DNA from: Dermacentor variabilis
Lineage: Eukaryota > Arthropoda > Arachnida > Ixodida > Ixodidae
NCBI RefSeq assembly: GCF_050947875.1
Contig: NC_134568.1
Span: 258,923,115 to 258,987,114 of the forward strand
Direction: 5' to 3'
Length of the DNA: 64,000 nt
Part shown: positions 33,922 to 45,900 of the stretch, one piece after another
How the letters are laid out: each line of letters begins with the position of its first letter
How positions within the stretch are numbered: position 1 is the stretch's first letter
Notes under the pieces: model-generated
Told to the model about the DNA's origin: nothing
What the model saw: the letters and a program-made list of their open reading frames with translations, nothing else
Databases searched by the model: none
Program-made: the position numbers and the translations under genes

Positions 33922-36900
33922 GTAAGACAAGCATATGGTACCTGCGAGCGTCGGTGGAATGCACATTTAATCTGTTTTCACTGTGCTTAGAGTATTCGCT
34001 TTTGTACGACGTCGCTTTAGTTAAACTGCTTTGATACATGTGAGAAGTGAATGTCTAGGCCAGAAATACGAGCCGCTGTTTAGAGCATATGTGTATTATC
34101 GAAAATACATAGCCTAAAAGCCTGCCTTGTGAATGTTTTTTTTTTTCCTGCAGTATGTACTCACCGTAGAGAGGTTCGCCTATCCAGCAATTTTTCAGTG
34201 GTAAGCAGAATTCGTTTGCTGTTTGGCGTTTGCAAGTTTGAACAAATTATTGCAGTTTCATGTTTCTTCCACGCGGAAGTAGAGATGCTCGTCCAGCATC
34301 TTTCCTCCGAGCTTAGGAAGGTAAATTAAAGCGGGCCGTTGTATCCATGTATATTTCAGTGGTGCGGAATGAAATCGGCCTCAGAACTGCAAATTTAACA
34401 TGTGGTGTCGTCGTCCTGCTTGATCAGTACGACAAAATACGGAATTTAAAAAAAAACAACTAAAAGTATGGCACTTTCGTTTTACTGATTCTGCGTGTTG
34501 ACCTGGTTAAGAAGTCGGACTGTTAAACGTGTGCAGCTAGCAGGCGCTTGTCGGAGAAGTCATCGTTGCTCAACGATTCAAATTTGTCTTGTGTAAAAAC
34601 TCGGGTTGAAATATTAATCTTTGTGCAGAGTGTTTCCAATATTTCGGAAAAGTTTTTCTTTATCACACTGCATAATCGACCACCTCGCATTTGCGCGTCT
34701 TCTAAAGCAGCTGCATGCTTTGTAGTCGCAGGAGCTTATTCATTCTATATTTCATATTGCTAACTTGCCGTGTGAAATGAAAATTTTCTGAGTTCTTACG
34801 TTGTTCTGCTTTGCGATTTGTTTTCTGTGTCGTCTGACAGCTGGCAGGTCCTGGTGGCCGCTGTTGGCTTTGTTATAGCTGCTAGCTGTTGGAAGTGGAA
34901 GTGGCACATGCAATGTATGATGTGAGTCATGTTGCTATATGTAGACTTATTTATGAATTATGCTGCCCATAAAAATGCAATAAACCTCATCTCCTGCTAA
35001 TTCTTTGAGATGCCTGCATGTTGTTATTGACATTTGAAATGGGAGTGAAACGAAGAGCAGCGGTCTGTCCATTTTATGCATTGTAAGTTGGTTTGTGCTG
35101 CTAAAAGCTTTGACTATTGCCCACTTTCAAAATTGCTTACTGTTCCTCACTGTCAATGATGGTACTGTGTCGAGTGTGAGCTGCTTTTATACCTTTAACT
35201 GTCCATTGAGACACACATTTTTACCGCACTCGCTAACATCAATTCTTATTTGTGAGGCATCTGTGCTGTGCAGCAAATTTTATAATGATATTGATCAAGT
35301 TGTCAATAACACTGTGTCAAACTTAATTTCTTTCAATTGTTGTGCCATTGTGGAGGACCAAATTGCACTAAATAGTATATACATATCTTTTTGCCTAGTT
35401 TTGTGACATATGACAAATGTCAGTTATTAAGAAAGTAGTGTCAATAACCTTTTATCAAAAAAACATTTATACTTTGCAAACGCTAACGTCATGGGCTAGG
35501 TTCCTGGCCACAGTGGCTGCATTCCGATGGGTATTGAACACAAATGCTCATTGCACATTAAATGATGGAGACATCCATTGTAGCATCTCTCGCAGCCCCT
35601 CTTGTTTTGGAACGCTAAGCCCATCAATCAAGTGCTTCATTTTCATGGATGTGTCCACATCTTTTTCCAGTTGCTCTTCCCACTGAATTGTGTGTGCAGA
35701 CCTGTTATATTGTCCCACTCAGGTCCCGAATGAATTGTTTAAGATTTTTCTCCGTTCTGTTAATAAGTGAGATGTGACCTTGATCATTCTGTTAGAAGGT
35801 TCTACATTGATCTTTGTATCATCATTAGTCTTGATTAAGTTGTGACACCAATCGCAGCTAGTCATCATGTGCACTACAAAAAACAAATGATATGAACAAG
35901 TGTTACAGCACAGTTGCAAATTGCAGAATTTGTCTACTGGCCATGCATATGCCACACTGTCTTGTTGACATCTATATTGCAGTCATCCTCTTCGCCATCG
36001 TTAAGTTAGGCATAATTTTCTGCCAACAGTAATCACCACCAATATGGATTTATCTAACCATTTCCAGTTCAGTCTCCTCTAGAGCAGTCAGTTGAAAAAT
36101 GACCGTGCTGCAAGCAGCAGTGAAGGCAGACATGACAACATGCATAGGGCATGCCAAGATATCTGACACATCATTCAGAAATTATTTACCATGATGTGTT
36201 GTTATCTGCTTTCCATGCCTCGTATGCTTTTCTAGCCAGGAGCACTGGGCGACAGGAGCTAACAAGCTGCATAAAATGAACCAAATAGACACAGCTCCAT
36301 ATTACCAGCATCAATTGCCCATGCTTTTTTGTTGTAAAGAAACTTGACCAACTTTTGTTGATGCTTCACTTGAACGATCAAATAGTGCGCTGAATTTGCT
36401 ATGGTGCTGTTACTTTTCTTTGAAGGTCACAGTTGTACAGTGCTCCATTGTAATTGTCTGTTTTAGACATAAGCCTACACTATCATGTTTGTGATTGTGT
36501 ACACGGGTTAGTGAGGGCTCAGGAATGGGCAGGCGAGTAGCCTAGAAGAAAGAGAAGCAGCATCCTCACCCATAGCGTTCTGCACAAGCATACTTATCAG
36601 TCACACCACCAGTCCTCAGATGTTGCGTAGAGCCTAGGAGCTACATAATGTTGATGTCAGTGCTGCAAGGTGCTGCAGCATCAAGTCATCTACCTGTGCA
36701 GTCCTGTGCATTCTTTAAACTTAATTTAAACTATGTTTATAGGAAGCTTTGCCATTAATATATGGTCAGAGATACGTGCACAGAATGAACAATGTGGGCT
36801 GCAGTATGCATTGTCAGCATGTGACCTTTGATTATTATTATTATTATTATCATCATCATCATCATCATCATCTTGTGTTGTTAATAGTTGCACCTGATAC

Positions 36901-39900
36901 AAACCACCTACCTTTCCCTCCTCCTTTTGTTCCTGAACAGGTCGTGCCTTTCTTTTGCCTTTCCCTGTTGCTCAGGGAAAACTTTTTACAGATATAAGTG
37001 TTTATGTAGCTCGACCCACGACAAAACAAGTTTTCACATGTGTTTATTTGTAGATGGATTACTATATATGGTACTTGAAAAAAATCACATTTTAGTCGTT
37101 TGCTGCAATGTTAGATGATGTTTGATTGTATTCTGGCTTCTTTGCTGTTGCGTAGCTCATGAAAATATTGAAGACAAATTATCAGGGAGTAATCTGGATA
37201 CATCCTTGGGACTTTGGCCATTTGTTTTTATTTCAGATTGACTCTTCAGTACATATGGAAAACTATACCTTATTATACACTCAGCATATATGCTGGCTCT
37301 CGGGCCCTCACAGTCCTTGTGAGTTTGATTTTTTTTTTTTAAGTGAAAGACATTACATGCATAAAGCTTGAGCACCATGTACATGTGTACATGAAAATTG
37401 CCTATAAAATTATTTGATGACATGCTACAAGCATATCTCTAGTGCCTGATGACATGTATTACTAGGGATTACTACTACTAGGGTCGTTCCGAAAATAAGT
37501 TTCGTCATTTTTTTAAAAGATGGATACACCAGGTCAAACAAACAATCGCCATAAGAATCCACGCCTGTTGCTAATTCAATGATGGAAGGAGCGCCAGCGG
37601 AGGAGGAATGACGCATGCACAGAGCGCCGAAGAAAGAGTAGCTGCAGACCGGCGTGCCCGAGGTTATTCGAGTACAAATTGTGATGGCAGACAGACGTGT
37701 GCTTACGACGTGGTCGCCAATGGAAGTGCGTGCTGTTATCCAGTATGAATGGGCACCTCTTCCCTGTATTGAAAGCCGCACTCTTGGGATGTCACTTTCA
37801 AAACAATGCTGAGGCGGAGCAGGCTGTGCAACAATTCCTTGCATTCCATGGCACCGAGTTTACCAGACTGGTTTCTTCAAACTGATTGCACGCTATGTCA
37901 AATGTCTCAATGTCACTGGCGACTATATGGAAAAATAGTGCAAGGTTTATATTTCATGATGTCACGGTGTATTTTTGGGGAGGAAATAATGTTTGTGTGT
38001 GAATAACTGACAAAGCTTACTTTCAGAACGTCCCTCGTAATTAGGTGTGTGCAAATATTTAGGGTTTTGAATACGAACAACTTCCAATTTGTATTCAGTT
38101 AAAGAATTAGCTATTTGAAGTTGTGGAATATTCGTTTCTATTCAAATAGAAGAGATGACACTTGTAGGAGTTTACAGGGAGAAAGATAAAGCAAGTGGTA
38201 CCCATTCCCAATAACTCTGTTGCTGGAGAGCAGGGGTTGTTGTTAAGGCAAATGTTTCTGGAGTGAATGCATGGAGCAGGCAAGTTCTGTTCAATAATTT
38301 ACTGATTCAATAAAGATACCTCGACTTTAGACAGCCTGCAAATTTGTAGTCTCAAAAGGCGCAAGGCAATTTATTATTAGTTGGCCAGGTTCAGCAGTGT
38401 TACACATAGCTTCTTTATAAGAGTGCAACACTCTTTGTGCATCTGTTGGCATGCTGTTGCCTTGTTTTCTTGCTGCCAATGTCATGGGGCACTAGAGACA
38501 ATCATCTTTCAGTTGTTTCTCTTTTGCAAGCTCCTCAGTCGACAAGGCGTCCAGTTGTGAATAACACTACATGTCTCGAATAATATGAATAAGCCTATTC
38601 TTTATCAGACAATCAACTTTACCTTTATGTTTTACTTTGTTAAAAAAATTTTAAATTTTCTATATTTGGTTTGATATTTCTCATTTTCTCGAATATTTGT
38701 ATTTGATTTGATTAAGAAATTTTACCATTTGTACAGCCCTACATTAAATAAGATGAACAACTTATAATTTAAATAAATGTGTGTGGAATACATAATCTTA
38801 ATTGGGTTATACTGTTGCGCATTTTAGTGGAAATTAGTGAGTGTAACGTGGTCATGTATCGTTGTCTCATCACTGCACTTGCACATGGGCAAACAATCAT
38901 AAACTTAGCAGGATTGCATGTCAGTATCGCAGTACTGCATTTAGTTTACTGCAGATTCCGTTCTATATGCTTATTTTGTGTGCACAGTAGTAGTTCAAAA
39001 AATTGGACCTTCTGTTTGGTACGTTGCCTAGTTTTCATTTTTGTTAACTGGTTGCGTTGAAACTGCATTTCACTGCTTTGGAAACTATTGTGACTAGTTG
39101 CACCATAACATGGAAGTTACTTTTGTTCTCCTGTTTGACTTTATTTCATTCTTGAGCCTTTCAGAATTTGTTTTATGTAGAGTAAATATGTAAAAAGAAG
39201 TGGGGGGGGGGGGGGGATTGACAGCAAACGTGCCAGCATGCAGCTTAGAAAATGTCCTTCAGGCTGTTGGACAGCTGTACACATTCATTTATTGAGCTTA
39301 GGGCCATTGAAGTTCTCTGGAACTAAAATACTTTAGCTTATTGTGTGCCTAAATAGTCACCCCCTGATGCCTGTTTCAACAGTTTACTTATTTTTGAAGA
39401 TTCTACAGGTGTGTACAGTTTTTTATTTTAGCCTTGTTAAACATGACTGTACCTACCTAATTTTGCTATCCCTAATCCGTGTCTCGTATGTATGCAACAG
39501 TACATGTTAAGCTATACTTGAATACACCTTGTGTGAACTGTTGATTGTGGCACCTATAGCTCCCTTCCCAAGTACGCTTGGGAGACCACACTCACTCACT
39601 ATGGTAGCTGTATAGAGTAAAGCCAGCTGTGGGTGCATGTTGTCGTGTGATTGTAGCCATGCTTGAAATTATTAGTGGCCTATTAAAGACTGTTTGCACT
39701 CAAAGGCCAGCTAGAATTTATGCTTATTTTTCAGTGTTGCTGTGACTCATCATGCAGAAAACAAACAAACAGCCACTGATGTTTCTTTTTTTTTTTTTTC
39801 ATACCACCTGCAGGATCTCCCCTGTGTGGTTGAGTAGCTATCACAAGTTTTGATCCTCTTTTATCATGCAGCCACTGCATTTTGACATACCCTGTCTTTT

Positions 39901-42900
39901 ATGTATCCTACCTGTTAATGGTTCATTGAACGTTAAAAAAAAAGACATTAATGTCACACTTCACTTATATTTAGAACTTCTGTGATGTCAAGAGTAGATG
40001 TAGCTACCTATACAATATAAAACAACTTATTTTCAGTGGTATTCAGGAGAGTATGAGGAACTTGCATGCCTTTTAAACTACCCCTTTGCATATTTCAGAA
40101 AGAATTTAAAGAAATAGAAGTTTGCCCCATTTAGCGAGATACTGAAATAATTTGCAAACAGACTGGGCACGTTCCATTGTCAAGTGTGGCACCAGGCAAA
40201 GCAAGTCATCAATGACATTTCAGTGAATGAACAGGTCATATGGCTTAATTATTCAGTACAGTTATGTGGTATACACTATGCCAGTATGTTGGATTGAAAA
40301 AGATAATGGTTTGAGAATGTGCGCAAAAGCTTTGCTGTAAAATTACAGAAAAATTTGGCTCCACATAAACAGCGGGATGTTGTAGCCAAGCCTCTCGAGC
40401 TGCAGCTGCTGTGATAAACAAATTTTACAGCAAGCGGCTGTCTGCATTGTACTTGGAACTGATCCTGTTTGCTTTCTTTTTATGCTTTGATGTCCCTCCC
40501 TTCTCGCACATTGCCACACTGAAGGGCACATCCGCTGCTGTGGCGTAGCAGCTATGGTGTTGCACTGCTAAGCACAAGGTTTCAGGGTCAAATTACGGTT
40601 GCGGCAGCTGCATTTCAATGAGGGCGAAATGCAAGAACGTCTGTGCCCCGCGCATTGGGGGCATGCTAAAGATCCCCTGATGGTCAAAATTAATCCGGAG
40701 CCCCCCACTACGGCGTACCTCATAATCAAATCGTAGTCTTGGCACATAAAACCCCAGAATTCTATTCAATTCACTGAAGGGCACAACAATGTGCTGTGCT
40801 ATCACTTTCTTTACTGAAGGTAAAGAGTCACTGCACTAGTCTTTCACTTCTTGCCAGTCTACACCACTGGTGCAGTAAACCAGCCATGAGAAAAAAGAAG
40901 TCAAGTGATACTGGCAGCTCCCAATCTTTTTGCTTGTTTCATTCAATATAGCTGAATAATCACTCTCATGGCCATTCTTGCAAAGGGTTTTTCTACATTG
41001 GCACTACAAAAGTATTTGCCTGTGTCCTTCAGGTACAAAGAATCCCACTTTGTTGAAAGAACACTGTCAGGCTAGAGGTAGAAAAGTAAAGCTGACATTC
41101 CTGTGAGTGGTTCTGAAAGTGGTTACAGGATGGCTCTACAGGTAGTGCACGGGGTGTATAGGCACCGTCTTCTGTAATATAAAGTGCTGGCTAATGTTCG
41201 TGAACCACATAATTTTGCTGTTTTTGTTCTATTTAGCCTCTTTCCATATTTTTGGGCATCCACAACTCATTGCTACTTGTCCACTGTGGGTTGGATCTTG
41301 ACTTAGGGAAGCAGGTGAGCGTCTCCTCTGCCCCCTCCCATTCTTTTGTTTCTTTATGTTGAATATTTGGGTTATTTCTTAAAAAGCATATGTTGAGAGT
41401 TAAACACTTTTGTCTCTAAAGCCCATTTTGTATGCTGGGAAGTAATAATGTACCTATCATCTCCCAAAAATGACATACTGAATTACAGTATGCATAACAG
41501 TCATAATAGTACAACAGTGGCAAAAGCATTTAGCTAACACATCAGTTTATTGTTTTGTGGTCTTAACATTATGAGGCATTCAGTTGATCAGCTTCCAGGT
41601 AGGTGGATTTCAACATAGTCAGCCTATTCTTGCTCTTGACTTTCAACAAGGACACTCGGCTCTTTGGGCGGCTCCGAAAGCGTGTTACCTTTCCCAGCTT
41701 CACCTACTAAGCTTTAAAGCTAACCTCACTTATTAATCTTTTCATCATTATCGTTGCTATAAGCCGCTCACTACTTTATTTGACTCATTATTTCACAGAC
41801 TTCCAGTGTGTTTGATTACTTTAGACTGAAGTATGTTTTCGTGCTGCTGTTACAGAGTATTTTCTTCAGCACTAACCCGAAGGACTTGGTAGCATTTACT
41901 TCGGTGGCTGTGAGCAGTATAATGCTTGTTACCACTGTGCCAAGGGTAAGTGCTTTTTCATTTACCAAGACAAAAAAAAAAATCCTCTACTCGGGTATCT
42001 TTCAGAGTGCATCTGTTGCTTTGAGGCATAAATGTCTGCCATAATATGTATAAGTATGATTGTTAGTTTGTGATTTTCAAGCTCCATGTGCGATATTCTT
42101 TTCTGTTCCGCAAGCTTGCTTTCACAGGAAATCAAATCAACTTTATGCCTAAACTGGTAAATGTCGTCTTTCTTGCTGTATGCTTGGCAATTATTGAGGC
42201 AGAGCTTGTTTCTGTAGCTTACCTGTTGTGGCCGTGATTTTTTTCCAGGGCTTTGGTAGTGCAATGTGGTGGATGTTGCTTCATATCTGTTGTGCAGGCA
42301 AGTATTGAAATTGTCTAGAAAGCTGCAGCTGGGTTTAAAGTGCACAATGTCTGTACAGGTGTCCAAATTTATTCAATAAGGATTGTGCGTTTTCTTGTGT
42401 GCACTGTTCATTCAGTTCTTTAATTTCATCTGTAGGCATCACATTTTAGTGTCACCCTGTAGTTTTTTACTAAAATTACTTGAGGGAAATCTGGCACTGC
42501 AAACATTCAAACACTGGAAACCACGGGTAGTCAAGTTCACTCTCTTTAATTTGGCGTCAGCTAGACGATAGTTGCAGTTGTCTGAAAAACAAATTAAAGG
42601 CTTTTAAAAGGCACGGATTTTACGGACTTATAAATGTGTTTGAGTTCAGAAGCAGGCTAACCTCTGTCAAATTAATGAAAGTGAAGTGTGTATCAAGTTT
42701 TCTGTTTGACATGGCATTGTTCCAAAAGTACATTGTTACTTCTTTATTGTTCTTTGAGGTTCAGTTGTGCTGTGTCTTAGTAACATTTAGAACTTTATTT
42801 AATTAACTTTATCACACAACTTTTCACAATTAAATCATGACACTTGTCACTTTATCTAGATTATATTTAGGCAGCTTCCCACAACAGGGGTAAATTAAGT

Positions 42901-45900
42901 TATTCTTAATATTATAACCTAATATTCTCTCTTCCAGTGTCCTCAGAACAGTCAAATGTTGGCAAGTATAGCCTAAATGGGGCTGACCATTGCCATGCAA
43001 CAAATTGTAGTAACAAATTAACTTCAAGGAGGTTAACATAGGGAGCCGCAAAGATATTCAGAGCCAGAAGGATGAAGTTAAGGCAGGTCTATGTACATCC
43101 AATCATTTGTGTACTAATGTAACTGTTGTACTTGGCTGCACACGTAAAAGCCATCACCAGCATTAAACATTATATTCCTTGGGTGTTGTGTCTACTGTTG
43201 TAGCTGCCAAGATTATGCCTCAGAATCACAAGCACTAAAGATGCTAATCATGGTTAAAATGTATTGAATGCATCTTAAAACGCTCCTGTATACACCTATG
43301 CTACGTAATTATATACAAAGTGTTTTGGAAAAAGGTGCTTGAAGATGTCTGGTTGCTTGTTAGTCGCACTTGTATGTTGTCATTTCCTGGGTAATCTTTA
43401 TTTTGTTTTTGTCCCTAGGTAAACAAGTTACTGAAAATGTTAAACATAGCATGTAAAACTTTTTTATGCACGAAATATTTTTCTCGGCAATTCACTTGAG
43501 TACATGTTTGTAGCAGCAGTGACAATCTTTAAAAAAAATTAACAGTTCTTACTCTGTTCTGCTGATGCCTATTTGTAATAATGCTGGAGTGGCAAGACAT
43601 GTGCATAAGACAAACAATCAGCAGGTGGAATTAGCATCTGAAAGGGTTGCTTATGCTTTTAAAATTGATTCATGTATATGCACATAAAAGGCTTTCTTGT
43701 CTATTGCAGGTGTTATCCTTTCTGCCGAAAAGTCTTCAACTGTCTGCATTAAGACTGAGTAATGCAAGTAGCTGGTGACTGAAGCGCGTTTACTCTCTAA
43801 TAAAATGTTGGTTTATTGCAGTGCATTCAACAGACAGATCATATATGCTACAACAAGGTTTGTTTCTCGAGCTGTGTAGCTTGAAGGGGTACCGTGTCTT
43901 TACTTTATTACACTGCATACTAACTGCATTAATAGTGCTTAACTTAATGTTTTCTTGTTTTGTATTTTCTAGTTTTATTTTACTGTTGCCTGCAAGTTAC
44001 TTCTTGGGTGAGCATATATCTACATGTGAAAATGCTTATGCATTGTTCTGTGCAATGGGTAGCTGGCTGTAGTAATGCTTGTCATTCTTGCAGGTGATTT
44101 TCATGCAGTCTTCCTATACCCCTATCTTACATCTCCTGGGTTTTGTTGGTCATTTGTTTCAAGGTTCTTGTCTTTATTTTACGCTCTTGGTGAATGTTTT
44201 GCTTGTGTGCAGGCTCAACATCAGATTTCTTTTTCAGCGCTCTTTTGGGATCATTGCTGTTAATACTCCACCCCATGATTTCATCTTTAGAAGTTGTCAA
44301 CCTGAATTATATTGGCCTAGCTAAGGTAATTCAGCATCTAAAGTACTTTATGTGCATAGGTCTCTTGTTCTCTTCAGTTATTTTGTACACGCTTGAGAGC
44401 ACCTTGCGTTGTTTAGTTGTACGGGCCGTATTAGATTAGTGGCTGTGGCGTTGAGGTCATTGCTTCGATGGTTTGATCCCGGCCGCAGAGGCTGCATCTT
44501 GATGGGGGTGATAAGCGAAAATGCTTGTGTGCTTAGATGCTTATGTGCACGTTAAAGAATCCCAACTGGTCAAAATTATTCGGTGGTTGCCTTATGATGT
44601 GCCTCATAATCTGTATGGTTTTGGCACATAAGACTCCAGAATTTGTTTTATTTATTGCATTTGAAGTATTCCTGGCACCCACAACTTTATACTTGGAAAA
44701 TGTTTTGAGCCCTCTAGATGATAGCTCAAAAGAACTGAAGCAGATGTTTCAGTGTAGATGTCTGTATTAGTTACGCCAGTGAATAATTTGGTGAAAATTT
44801 ATTTCTCTGACAGTAGATATATGAGGAGGTGCTGATAAATTCAGAACTGTTCTGTTTTTCTCACAATTGAGGCTTTGTGTTAGAAAATACATTGTCTTTG
44901 CAGGTTAGGTTTGAATAAGACTGTAAACTTTTATTTTATTCTTCTTTGCTCTCACTTTTTTTTGTGATAAAATGAAGGTATGAGTTGTAATAAACTTGAA
45001 ACTAAGCTCCCTATGCATTGACAGAATTTTTCTTAGTTCAAGGGAAATCTTGCAAGCAGACAGTGCCCTTTTATATGCAGCAGTAAAAGGTGGGTGTGGG
45101 TTGTGGTTCAGACAAGCCTGCAGAATTGAAATTTTGAGGGAATGTCAATGTTGCATGGAATTGTTTTGAACAGGAAGGTATTGGTTAAATTCACATCAGA
45201 GGCCTTGAACTTGTCAAGAGCATGTTGGTTGCATAATGATTCAGGCATTTGCATGCCACCCAGCACTCTCAAATTTCTCGTAAGGTTTACAAAATCGGGT
45301 TCAATCTGTAATTTTGCAAATGATTCGTCAAATTTTACAAGAAATTAATCCTGTTGGTGAAAAAGATTTGGTCATCAGTGTCTGACCGCGTACCCTTGAA
45401 AGTCTTCTGATGGTGAAAGGACACTAGAGGTGTACCTGCTTTGAGCAAGTTCATTTACACAAATTCCTAAAGTAGAAAAATTGGCAGCAGCAACGTCGCC
45501 GAATAAGTCTCAATGTGTTGCTTGTCAGTTTGGTCAGTTTCAAGTTTGCTGCTGCTTATGTGCCAAGTCTACAGATAAATCATCGTTAATACAGTGCATA
45601 TATATCCGACAAAGGTGTGTACCCAGGGCGAATTTTTAAAAATATGCGTGCTCTTGTCCTCTCCTTTCCCCCTTTCTCTGTAGTGTCTGCAGGATTTTTA
45701 AGAATTTGAAAGCTCGCAGGTTGACAGGTATGCAGTTTGCATGAGTAAGGTTTGACCCTATTGTATCCCTAAATGCCTTCGTACTGACCAGATGCGTGCA
45801 CTGTCGCTTCATCTGACCTCATCTGCAGTGTGCTTTAGTTATTGCTTGTATGGATCACGAACAAGCCTGTATTGGTACTTTGTGAAATGCATTAGTTGCC

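Noticed and set aside
36831..36872. Poly-Tyr/poly-His open frame
   Set aside because: Produced by the (ATT)n(ATC)n microsatellite, not a protein.
36942..36997. Candidate TMEM241 exon after CCTGAACAG
   Set aside because: The translation does not match the family, and the segment expected there is supplied exactly by 37237-37318.
43936..44007. Alternative TMEM241 exon 10 starting after a TACTAAC-like branch site at about 43918
   Set aside because: It would read LNLMFS, superficially like human LNYIFS, but needs a phase-1 upstream exon, which is only available through a second frame of exon 8. The chain 43758/43822/43857/43973 aligns without gaps and keeps all phases.
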